Assembly: GCA_013204685.1 (NCBI GenBank)
Contig: JABMSC010000222.1
Span: 1-6,410, forward strand
DNA: 6,410 bases
From: Candidatus Omnitrophota bacterium
Lineage (GTDB): Bacteria; Omnitrophota; Gorgyraeia; Tantalellales; Tantalellaceae
Direction: 5' to 3'
In this document: one piece after another, positions 1 to 5,774 of the stretch
Layout: the number at the start of each line of letters is the position of its first letter
How positions within the stretch are numbered: position 1 is the first letter of the stretch
Made by a program: the position numbers and the translations under genes
The notes under the pieces: generated by a model
Told to the model about the DNA's origin: nothing
The model's database searches: none
What the model saw: the letters and a program-made list of their open reading frames with translations, nothing else

Positions 1-26
1 AGGGGCACGGCATGCCGTGCCCCTAC
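1..26. repeat. REP-like palindromic repeat, copy 1 (cut by window edge)
   Basis: Bases 1-24 are a perfect palindrome (half-site AGGGGCACGGCA), and the following AC matches the outer arm of the complete copy at 2570-2597. The two outermost 5' bases would lie outside the window. As RNA it can form a GC-rich stem of about 10-12 bp around a CATG loop. It ends 11 bases before the probable helicase start at 38 and is followed by an AT-rich stretch (TTAATTTTACC). Short, perfect, intergenic and present twice in 6.4 kb, it behaves like a dispersed REP/MITE-type element; genome-wide copy number cannot be seen here. Confidence 0.85.
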
Positions 27-37
27 TTAATTTTACC

Positions 38-2077
38 ATGAAGAAATATATCTTACACGAGTCAACCGGAAAGGTTGAAAGCCATATTGATTTTAAGGGC
101 AATTTAAATGCGCAGCAGTACGAAGTTGTTACGGGAGCTGAAGGTCCGTGCCTGGTTCTTGCCGGTGCCGGCAGTGGAAAAACCCGCACTCTTATTTACC
201 GCCTTGCGTATCTTCTGGAACGGAAGGAATCCCCCCAAAACATTCTTCTTATGACTTTTACAAATAAAGCCGCACGTGAGATGCGGGATCGGACGGAGAT
301 ACTTCTTAAGTATAACCCCAAGGGCCTGTGGAGCGGAACGTTCCATCATGTCGGCAACAGGTCATTAAGGATGTATGCGGGAGAGGTAGGTTATAAGAAT
401 GATTTCGGGATACTGGACCAGCAAGATTCGAGGGACTTAATAAAGGGGTGCATGAAAAAGTTCAGCGCTAAAATGAAAGAAGAGCGTTTTCCCAAGGCTT
501 CAGTTGTGCAGACCATAATAAGTTTAGCTACTAATACGTGTGAGTCAGTAGAAGATATCCTGGAAGACAGATTCTCTTATTTCACTAAATTTGCGGGAGA
601 AATAAAGGGTATCAAGGATGAGTATGAGAAGAAGAAGAAACGTTCCGGAAACATGGATTACGACGATCTTCTTTCACAATGGAAGTGGCTTCTTGAAAAT
701 TCCGAGAAGGCAAGAAAGAGGTTTCAGGAGCAGTTCAGATACATAATGGTGGATGAGTATCAGGATACGAATTTATTGCAGGCTGGAATAATCGATATGC
801 TCGGAAAACATCATAAGAATGTTCTCGCCGTCGGAGATGACGCCCAGTCCATATACTCATTCAGGGGAGCACGTGTAGAGAATATTCTTAATTTTCCGGA
901 AAGGTTTGCAGGATCCAAAATATTCAAGCTTGAGACTAATTACCGGTCAACCCCGGAGATACTGGACCTGGCAAACGATTCGCTTCAAAACAATAAAAAT
1001 CAGTTTGAGAAAAGCCTGAAAGCCGTTAATCCTTCAATAGAGATACCCGCTCTTGTGGAAGTAAAAGACTCGTATTCCCAGGCCAGGTTCATTGTGCAAA
1101 GAATTCTGGAGCTGCGCGAAGAGGGGACGGACATGAAAGACATGGTTGTTCTGTTCAGGGCTCATTACCAGTCAGCTGAACTTGAAATGGAGCTTGTGAA
1201 AAGGAACATTCCGTACGTAGTACGCGGCGGTATACGTTTTTTTGAGCAGGCACATATCAAAGATGTCTTGGCGTATCTCAAGATAGCGAATAATCCCGAC
1301 GATGAAATAGCATGGATCAGGGCCTTGACGCTATGTCCCGGGATAGGTCCAGGTTATGCTGAAAAAATATATGAATCTTTTCGCGGAGGGGGGAGGGACC
1401 TGGTAGCATTTATAAGGAGCCAGAATATCTCCAGCATCGTTCCTAAGAAGGCCGTAGAAGGGTATAAAAGGTTTAATAAAATAATGCAAGCGGTGACAGA
1501 TCCACACTTGCAGAATGTCCCGGGTGAGATGATAGAGTCGACACTTGAAGCTGGTTATGAGATGCATCTATTGGCAAATTTTGAAAACGCCAAAGACCGG
1601 CTTGACGATATACATGAACTTGTGAACTTTTCCCATGAATATGCAACGATGGGAGATTTTCTGAATGACATAACCTTGAGGGAGAACTTCCGTGGTGAAA
1701 CCGTAACGGGCTCTGAGGACGAAGATGAACAACTTGTCATCTCCACCATACATCAGGCTAAGGGCCTGGAGTGGGATACTGTGATAGTGACAGGTCTTTG
1801 CGAAGGACAATTCCCCCATCCCAAGGCCATGAAGGAAGACGCTGAAATGGAAGAGGAGAGGCGTCTTTTTTATGTGGCTGTTACGAGGGCCAAGAAGTAC
1901 TTGTATCTTATGCACCCAATAACGCGTTATGATTATCAGATGGGTACGGTAGTGGCGAGGCGATCACGATTTTTAGAAGAACTTGATCCGGGTGATTATG
2001 AAGTGTGGGAAGTCGATTCATCGAAAGAATCATCATCTGAATTTTTTGATCCCGGCAGGGTTATTGAGTTAGATTAA
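38..2077 (+). CDS. UvrD/PcrA/Rep-type superfamily 1A DNA helicase
   Basis: ATP-dependent 3'-5' DNA helicase/translocase of the family that acts in nucleotide excision repair, mismatch repair and replication restart. All SF1A motifs are visible (numbered from the ATG at 38): Q motif LNAQQ 23-27, Walker A AGAGSGKT 42-49, motif Ia TFTNKAAREM 73-82, GTFHHV 100-105, Walker B VDEYQD 238-243, motif III GDDAQSIYSFRGA 266-278, motif IV NYRSTPEIL 301-309, GGIRFFE near 397-403, motif V TIHQAKGLEWD 570-580 and motif VI EERRLFYVAVTRAK 606-619. At 679 aa it is shorter than typical PcrA/UvrD (about 720-740). Only about 60 residues follow motif VI, so the C-terminal Tudor-like tail seems absent. The frame extends back to a GTG at 17, but that lies inside a palindromic repeat, so the ATG at 38 is chosen; neither start has a Shine-Dalgarno. 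The Nudix gene begins 15 nt after its stop. The exact subfamily (UvrD, PcrA, Rep) is not resolved. Confidence 0.95.
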   Translation: MKKYILHESTGKVESHIDFKGNLNAQQYEVVTGAEGPCLVLAGAGSGKTRTLIYRLAYLLERKESPQNILLMTFTNKAAREMRDRTEILLKYNPKGLWSGTFHHVGNRSLRMYAGEVGYKNDFGILDQQDSRDLIKGCMKKFSAKMKEERFPKASVVQTIISLATNTCESVEDILEDRFSYFTKFAGEIKGIKDEYEKKKKRSGNMDYDDLLSQWKWLLENSEKARKRFQEQFRYIMVDEYQDTNLLQAGIIDMLGKHHKNVLAVGDDAQSIYSFRGARVENILNFPERFAGSKIFKLETNYRSTPEILDLANDSLQNNKNQFEKSLKAVNPSIEIPALVEVKDSYSQARFIVQRILELREEGTDMKDMVVLFRAHYQSAELEMELVKRNIPYVVRGGIRFFEQAHIKDVLAYLKIANNPDDEIAWIRALTLCPGIGPGYAEKIYESFRGGGRDLVAFIRSQNISSIVPKKAVEGYKRFNKIMQAVTDPHLQNVPGEMIESTLEAGYEMHLLANFENAKDRLDDIHELVNFSHEYATMGDFLNDITLRENFRGETVTGSEDEDEQLVISTIHQAKGLEWDTVIVTGLCEGQFPHPKAMKEDAEMEEERRLFYVAVTRAKKYLYLMHPITRYDYQMGTVVARRSRFLEELDPGDYEVWEVDSSKESSSEFFDPGRVIELD

Positions 2078-2080
2078 CAT

Positions 2081-2086
2081 GAGGAT
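2081..2086 (+). promoter_or_regulatory. Ribosome binding site of the Nudix gene
   Basis: GAGGAT, with its GAGG core 8 nt before the ATG at 2093, sits in the 15-nt gap after the helicase stop. It supports the 2093 start over the nearby out-of-frame ATG at 2079, and supports translation from a shared mRNA with the helicase. Confidence 0.6.
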
Positions 2087-2092
2087 ATTCTT

Positions 2093-2518
2093 ATGACTGA
2101 ATTACAATTTGCCTCTGGCGGTGTAGTCATTAAAAAAGAGAAGGATGGGATCAAGGTGCTTCTTATAAAGGATAGCTATGGACACTGGACCTGGCCCAAA
2201 GGTCATATTGAAGAGGGGGAAAGCCCTCGAGAGGCAGCGGTAAGAGAGATCTCGGAAGAGACGGGCCTTAAAACTTTAAGGATCATTGAAGAGCTTGGTC
2301 AGCAGAAATATCATTTTACGCTCGAAGGAACAAAAATATTTAAAACAGTTCATGTGTTCCTTGCCGAAGCTCAAGGAGCGGAAGAGATAAAAGTACAGAC
2401 CGAAGAGATAGAGTGCGCCCGGTGGTTCCCTCCGGCGGAAGCCCTTGAAACAATTGAATATGAAGGGTCGCGGGAGCTCTTGGCGAAGGGGATAGAGGAG
2501 TTTAGGGAAAAAGGATAA
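2093..2518 (+). CDS. Nudix hydrolase, diadenosine tetraphosphatase-like
   Basis: A 141-aa single-domain Nudix hydrolase, expected to cleave a nucleoside diphosphate linked to another moiety in a Mg2+- or Mn2+-dependent way in the cytoplasm. The Nudix box GX5EX7REUXEEXGU is intact at residues 37-59: G37, E43, R51, E52, E55, E56, G58. The preceding WPKGHIEEGE resembles the PPKGH.E.GE segment of Ap4A hydrolases (NUDT2 type), and the length is right for that group, so dinucleoside polyphosphate hydrolysis is the leading guess. MutT-like oxidised-nucleotide clean-up is an alternative, and substrates in this superfamily are hard to predict from the box. The fold begins at once (FASGGVVI, residues 6-13), so no targeting signal is present. 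It lies 15 nt after the helicase with its own Shine-Dalgarno, hence a probable two-gene operon; a joint repair role is inference only. Confidence 0.93.
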   Translation: MTELQFASGGVVIKKEKDGIKVLLIKDSYGHWTWPKGHIEEGESPREAAVREISEETGLKTLRIIEELGQQKYHFTLEGTKIFKTVHVFLAEAQGAEEIKVQTEEIECARWFPPAEALETIEYEGSRELLAKGIEEFREKG

Positions 2519-2523
2519 ATTTT

Positions 2524-2546
2524 GTGCTGAGTGCCGAGTGCTGAGT
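2524..2546. repeat. Heptamer tandem array (GTGCTGA type)
   Basis: Three consecutive 7-bp units: GTGCTGA at 2524-2530 and 2538-2544 are identical, and the middle unit (2531-2537) differs by one base (T to C at its fifth position). The start of a fourth unit (GT) follows. It starts 5 bases after the Nudix stop and does not code. The complement of this unit, rotated, reappears as CAGCACT at 5719-5725. Confidence 0.7.
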
Positions 2547-2569
2547 ATCGCGTGTTGTAATTGGGCGGC

Positions 2570-2597
2570 GTAGGGGCACGGCATGCCGTGCCCCTAC
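2570..2597. repeat. REP-like palindromic repeat, copy 2 (complete, 28 bp)
   Basis: A perfect 28-bp palindrome with half-site GTAGGGGCACGGCA. It is identical over 26 bases to the copy at 1-26. It lies between the Nudix hydrolase and the HAD gene, and together the two copies flank the helicase-Nudix unit. As RNA it would fold into a 12-bp GC-rich stem with a CATG loop. Perfect symmetry means its orientation cannot be assigned. Confidence 0.92.
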
Positions 2598-2610
2598 ATC
2601 TTTTATTTTA
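2570..2610 (+). terminator. Possible intrinsic terminator made by the palindrome
   Basis: The 12-bp GC-rich hairpin of the 28-bp palindrome is followed, two bases later, by a T-rich stretch at 2600-2609 (TTTTATTTT core). On the + strand this resembles a Rho-independent terminator for the helicase-Nudix transcript. The T tract is interrupted by A, and the first copy of the palindrome has a weaker one, so termination may be incidental to the repeat. Confidence 0.35.
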
Positions 2611-2631
2611 TATAAAATCGTAGATATAACC

Positions 2632-3249
2632 ATGAAACAAATTAAAGCCATACTATTTGATCTTGGACGAGTGATCGTTGGGGTTCACCTGGAACTTCTT
2701 GTAAAAGGATTTTCTGCATATGGGAAGCTTGAAGAGAAGGAAGCGCTGGATTATTTCAGCAAGTCAAAGAATTATAATCTCTACCAGGAGGGAAAGCTCA
2801 CCAGTTCACAGTTTTATATGCGAACCGTCAAGATTTTCAGATTAAAAATAAAATACAATGAATTTTACAAGGTATGGAACGGTATTTTTTCACATTCTCC
2901 GGAGATGGAAAACATAATAACAAATATCAAAGAAAAACATCCGGATATTAAGATGGTACTTATCTCCGACACGAATAAGTCACATTTTGAATTTATAAGA
3001 AAGCAATACGATATATTGGACGAGTTAGACGATCATGTACTCTCATATGAGACCGGTAAACAAAAACCATCCGCAAAAATATTCAACGAGGCCTTGAAGA
3101 GGGCAGGAGCCCTTCCAAAAGACACCTTGTACGTAGATGACCGCCAGGATCTAATAGAAGGCGGCAGGGTAATGGGCCTCCGTGCTTATCAGTTCACGGA
3201 TCCAGGATCATTCCGCAAACAGCTCGCCAAATTTGATGTGTTAGTCTGA
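2632..3249 (+). CDS. HAD-superfamily hydrolase, YihX-like (probable phosphatase)
   Basis: A 205-aa cytoplasmic HAD hydrolase, subfamily IA variant 3 by appearance, likely acting on a small phosphorylated metabolite. Visible motifs: motif I FDLGRVIV with nucleophile Asp10; a helical cap containing the typical YQEGKLTSSQFY segment (51-62); motif II LISDTN with Ser112; motif III Lys145 in GKQKP; motif IV YVDDRQDLIEGG with Asp169 and Asp170. The residue two after the nucleophile is Gly12 instead of Asp, as in FDLGNV/FDLGGV proteins such as E. coli YihX (glucose-1-phosphate phosphatase), so this is not by itself a defect. Length fits the family (about 200). The ATG at 2632 immediately precedes the core fold; no Shine-Dalgarno is visible before it. 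Its 3' end overlaps era on the opposite strand by 9 bp. The substrate is unknown. Confidence 0.9.
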   Translation: MKQIKAILFDLGRVIVGVHLELLVKGFSAYGKLEEKEALDYFSKSKNYNLYQEGKLTSSQFYMRTVKIFRLKIKYNEFYKVWNGIFSHSPEMENIITNIKEKHPDIKMVLISDTNKSHFEFIRKQYDILDELDDHVLSYETGKQKPSAKIFNEALKRAGALPKDTLYVDDRQDLIEGGRVMGLRAYQFTDPGSFRKQLAKFDVLV

Positions 3250-4131
3250 ATATCCCATGTCTCTCATGGCGTTGGGGTCTTTCTTCCATTTTGTGCGGAC
3301 TTTTACCCATAGGTCCAGGTAAACATGTTTTGAAAGGGACTGTTCTATATCTTTTCTGGCGAGTTTTCCGATTTTTTTCATCATCTCACCGTTTTTCCCG
3401 ATAATGATGGCTTTCTGGGAGGTGCGTTCAACAAAGATCGTCGCATATATCCTTGTGGTCTTTTCTTCTTCTTCCATTTCGTCTACGACCACTGCTACCG
3501 AATGGGGGACTTCTTCATATGTAGCTTCAAGGATCTTTTCGCGGATTATCTCCTGAATGTGAAACCTTTCAGTTTTATCGGTAAGCTGATCCTCGGGATA
3601 ATAGAAAGGGCCTTCCGGCAAATATGATCTTATCGTATTTAAGAGCTGGTCAATATCATTCTCTTTAAGAGCGCATATAGGCACGATCTCGTCAAAAGGA
3701 TAAAAGCTTTGAGCTTCTTTAATAAGGGGTAAGAGGAGTTTCTTGTTTTTTACCTTATCGACTTTATTTATAATCAGCAAGACCTTTTTATCTTTATTTG
3801 GTTCCCCTATCCGGGCACGTATATTTTCATCATTCTTATTGAAAGCAGTATTTTTTTCAGTTACGAATAGTATTATATCAGACTCCATGAGCGCGGATTG
3901 GGCCTGAGAGAGCATTATCTTACCCAACAGATCATGAGGTTTATGGATGCCCGGGGTATCAAGGAATATTATCTGCGTGTCCCCTTCGGTAAGGATGCCC
4001 CGTAAATTATTACGTGTAGTTTCGGGCCTCCTCGAGACGATCGCTACCTTTTCCTTGAGGAAACCGTTCAGTATAGTGGACTTACCTACATTTGGCTGTC
4101 CTGATATGGATACAAATCCGGATTTTGTCAT
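3241..4131 (-). CDS. era: GTPase Era (30S ribosome assembly)
   Basis: Era is an essential GTPase that binds the 3' end of 16S rRNA through a KH domain and guides maturation of the small subunit, acting near the membrane. G-domain motifs: G1 GQPNVGKS 11-18, G2 region PETTRNN 36-42, G3 DTPGIHKP 58-65, G4 NKVD 122-125, and G5 CAL 153-155 where SAL is usual. The C-terminal KH domain has its GKNG loop at 245-248 and is followed by the typical VYLDLWVKVRTKWKKD. At 296 aa it is of normal length (about 300). The ATG at 4131 is the only usable start: upstream in frame a TGA is met before any ATG, GTG or TTG. No Shine-Dalgarno precedes it, and a strong promoter sits so close that the mRNA may be nearly leaderless. 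era stands alone here, not beside rnc or recO as in many genomes. Confidence 0.97.
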   Translation of the reverse strand: MTKSGFVSISGQPNVGKSTILNGFLKEKVAIVSRRPETTRNNLRGILTEGDTQIIFLDTPGIHKPHDLLGKIMLSQAQSALMESDIILFVTEKNTAFNKNDENIRARIGEPNKDKKVLLIINKVDKVKNKKLLLPLIKEAQSFYPFDEIVPICALKENDIDQLLNTIRSYLPEGPFYYPEDQLTDKTERFHIQEIIREKILEATYEEVPHSVAVVVDEMEEEEKTTRIYATIFVERTSQKAIIIGKNGEMMKKIGKLARKDIEQSLSKHVYLDLWVKVRTKWKKDPNAMRDMGYSD

Positions 4132-4140
4132 AGTGGGGAT

Positions 4141-4170
4141 ATTATAGCAGGGTCAAGGGGCAAGGGTCAA
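4141..4170 (-). promoter_or_regulatory. Sigma70-type promoter of era
   Basis: Read on the - strand: -35 TTGACC (4170 to 4165), an 18-bp spacer, and consensus -10 TATAAT (4146 to 4141). The expected transcription start, about 7 nt downstream, is near 4134, only about three bases before the era ATG. The -35 element is part of a heptamer repeat unit. Confidence 0.65.
4150..4170. repeat. Heptamer tandem array (GGGTCAA type)
   Basis: Three units in register: GGGTCAA at 4150-4156 and 4164-4170, with the middle unit (4157-4163) differing by one base (T to G at its fourth position). A decayed unit, GGGAGCAA, follows at 4171-4178. On the - strand each full unit reads TTGACCC, that is a -35 hexamer, and the distal unit is correctly spaced from the era -10. 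Confidence 0.7.
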
Positions 4171-4206
4171 GGGAGCAAATCCGGCAAAGCCAAATCTGCT
4201 ATGTCT

Positions 4207-4233
4207 TGCAAAAAATATATTGGCAATTTTGCA
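4207..4233. promoter_or_regulatory. Possible operator: inverted repeat over the mgtE -35
   Basis: TGCAAAA at 4207-4213 and its complement TTTTGCA at 4227-4233 form 7-bp arms 13 bases apart. The right arm and part of the spacer overlap the -35/spacer of the proposed mgtE promoter. This is the geometry of a repressor or activator dyad, but in such AT-rich DNA a 7-bp match can be chance. Confidence 0.25.
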
Positions 4234-4247
4234 TATAAACGTATAAT
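4220..4247 (+). promoter_or_regulatory. Sigma70-type promoter of mgtE
   Basis: -35 TTGGCA (4220-4225, five of six consensus bases), a 16-bp spacer and consensus -10 TATAAT (4242-4247). The transcription start is expected near 4254, giving a leader of about 45 nt to the ATG at 4299. A second TATAAT at 4275-4280 lacks a good -35, but if used it would start transcription after the upstream ATG at 4281. Confidence 0.6.
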
Positions 4248-4298
4248 GTATTAGTTGTTAGGTTGTAAGTTATATATAATATGTTACAGAGTGAAGAT

Positions 4299-5666
4299 AT
4301 GACTGATCACACAGAAGAACAGAAAGAGATCCAGACTCCGGAGGAGCGGATCCGGAAGATAGAAGAGCTTCTCGGGAATTCCCGCGACGAAGATTTGAGG
4401 AATATCCTTAGGGATATGGCGCCTGAGGATATTGCCGAAATACTTGGGGAGTTCTCTCAAGAAGATAAGCTCAGGATATTTAATCTGCTTAATGATGAAA
4501 ACGCGGCTGTCGTTCTGGATGACACAGATCCCCAAACCCGCCTGCAGATCCTCCAGAAAGTCGATATCGATAAACTGGCCAGGGTTCTTGACGAGATGCC
4601 TGTCGATGAGGCCGCGGATGTCGTAGAAGAGATCCCGGAGAAGGATCGCGAAGACATTCTCGACCTTATGGAAGAGAAAGACGCCGAAGAGGTGGAAGAG
4701 ATCCTCAGCTACCCCGAAGATTCAGCCGCCCGCGTTATGAACCCCGAGCTTATTTCTGTCACCCGCGATAGTGACGTTGAAAATGCCATCCATCATATTC
4801 GCAGTCTTGAGATAGATGAGGAAGTTTTTTCGATCTATGTTGTAGATAAAAAGAAACGGCTTTGCGGCGTGGTTCCTGTAAGCAAACTGTTAACTGCCCC
4901 TAAAGGAACACTTATTGAAAACATAATGGAAGAAGATGCTCATTCGGTTTTCGCCGGAGATGATAGGGAAAAAGCGGCTCTGGTAATGAAAAAGTATGAT
5001 GTCCCTTCACTGGCGGTAGTTGATGATACAGGGGAGCTGGTTGGACGCATTACTGCGGATGATATTATTGATGTTATAGATGAGGAGCATGCTGAAGACA
5101 TCAGTCATATGACCGGTACAATAGAAGAGGAGAAGGGGACGGAGTCAGCATTGAGGGCCACTCAGAACAGGCTCCCCTGGCTCATAACCTGTATGCTTGG
5201 AAGTATTGTTACGGGTCTTGTAATTCGCATGTTTGGGGTAACGCTTGCCGAGACAATAGCCCTTGTTTCATTCATTCCTGTAATAACAGCAACAGGGGGA
5301 AACAGCGGCGTTCAGGCCTCAACGGTTGTTGTAAGAGAAATTGCGCTGGGAACGATGAATTTCGGAAAGATTGGTGAAGAGGTCTGGCGTCAACTTAAAA
5401 TAGCCTTGTGTTTAGGGCTGGTATGCGGGATTTTGCTGACTTTTCTTGCGAATATATGGTGGAAAAACAGCCTTATAGGTTATATAGTCGGGTTTTCTAT
5501 ATTCCTTGTGGTAATATGGTCTAATTTTGTGGGGGTTTTAACCCCGGTTATATTCAAAAAAATAAGAGTAGACCCCGCAATAGCATCAGGGCCGCTTATT
5601 ACGACTATGAACGATGTTGTAGGTGTTTTTATATATCTGAATATTGCAACAATAATGCTTAGGTAA
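4299..5666 (+). CDS. mgtE: MgtE-family magnesium channel/transporter
   Basis: Inner-membrane, Mg2+-gated channel for Mg2+ uptake; the family works as a homodimer whose cytosolic domains close the pore when intracellular Mg2+ is high. From the ATG at 4299 (455 aa, family about 450): acidic helical MgtE N domain about 15-135; CBS domain 1 from about 141 (SAARVMNPELISV); CBS domain 2 about 202-266 ending ITADDIIDVIDEEHAEDI; then five membrane segments at about 292-309, 317-339, 366-387, 391-417 and 427-454. The signature GGNSGVQAS lies after TM2, and the pore aspartate is kept in GPLITTMND (Asp439). The many Asp/Glu in the N and CBS domains fit Mg2+ sensing. An upstream in-frame ATG at 4281 would add six residues but has only AT-rich sequence before it. 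The ATG at 4299 follows a weak purine-rich GAGTGAAG and is preferred. Confidence 0.95.
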   Translation: MTDHTEEQKEIQTPEERIRKIEELLGNSRDEDLRNILRDMAPEDIAEILGEFSQEDKLRIFNLLNDENAAVVLDDTDPQTRLQILQKVDIDKLARVLDEMPVDEAADVVEEIPEKDREDILDLMEEKDAEEVEEILSYPEDSAARVMNPELISVTRDSDVENAIHHIRSLEIDEEVFSIYVVDKKKRLCGVVPVSKLLTAPKGTLIENIMEEDAHSVFAGDDREKAALVMKKYDVPSLAVVDDTGELVGRITADDIIDVIDEEHAEDISHMTGTIEEEKGTESALRATQNRLPWLITCMLGSIVTGLVIRMFGVTLAETIALVSFIPVITATGGNSGVQASTVVVREIALGTMNFGKIGEEVWRQLKIALCLGLVCGILLTFLANIWWKNSLIGYIVGFSIFLVVIWSNFVGVLTPVIFKKIRVDPAIASGPLITTMNDVVGVFIYLNIATIMLR

Positions 5667-5701
5667 GGGATAAGCGGTAAGGGTCAGGGGTCAGTATTCA
5701 G
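5660..5701. repeat. Degenerate heptamer array after mgtE
   Basis: A run with period 7 begins at the mgtE stop: TAGGTAA (5660-5666, containing the stop), GGGATAA (5667-5673), GCGGTAA (5674-5680), then GGGTCAG twice exactly (5681-5694), and TATTCAG (5695-5701). The unit resembles GGGTCAA at 4150-4170. No hairpin or T tract accompanies it, so it is not an obvious terminator. Confidence 0.6.
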
Positions 5702-5718
5702 AGGGCGAGCTAATTGCC

Positions 5719-5733
5719 CAGCACTCAGTGCTG
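5719..5733. repeat. Short dyad/heptamer pair
   Basis: CAGCACT (5719-5725) is followed directly by CAGTGCT (5726-5732), then G, which gives a 15-bp dyad of CAGCACT and AGTGCTG around one central C. CAGCACT is a rotation of the complement of the GTGCTGA unit at 2524-2544. The one-base loop and missing T tract argue against a terminator. The rest of the 5667-5774 spacer shows no convincing promoter; TACAAT at 5756-5761 is too near the start codon. Confidence 0.45.
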
Positions 5734-5763
5734 TAGCAGGTGTTAACAGTGAGCATACAATAC

Positions 5764-5769
5764 GGAGGA
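5764..5769 (+). promoter_or_regulatory. Strong ribosome binding site
   Basis: GGAGGA, six bases before the ATG at 5775 as counted from its GGAGG core, is the best Shine-Dalgarno in the window. It is the main support that the 65-residue reading frame is a real gene. Confidence 0.8.
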
Positions 5770-5774
5770 TAGAT

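Noticed and set aside
17..37. GTG at 17 as the helicase start, adding seven residues
   Set aside because: The codon lies inside the palindromic repeat, has no Shine-Dalgarno and the extra residues (MPLLNFT) are repeat-derived; the ATG at 38 is the natural start.
1331..1915. Overlapping - strand open frames of 64-115 codons inside the helicase gene
   Set aside because: They are shadows of a gene whose helicase motifs are all on the + strand; they have no recognisable domain or ribosome binding site.
2524..2597. Heptamer units plus palindrome as a small CRISPR array
   Set aside because: Units are 7 bp without spacers, and only one palindrome is present; there is no repeat-spacer pattern and no cas gene.
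4253..4274. Possible further tandem repeat (TTGTTAGG/TTGTAAGT) in the mgtE leader
   Set aside because: Two imperfect units with period 8 rather than 7 in AT-rich DNA; not distinguishable from chance.
4281..4298. ATG at 4281 as the mgtE start
   Set aside because: It follows a purely AT-rich stretch without a Shine-Dalgarno and coincides with the end of a second TATAAT; the ATG six codons later follows a purine-rich stretch. It is not fully excluded.
5743..5761. TTAACA with TACAAT as a promoter for the small membrane protein gene
   Set aside because: The spacer is only 7 bp, and transcription would start inside the ribosome binding site.
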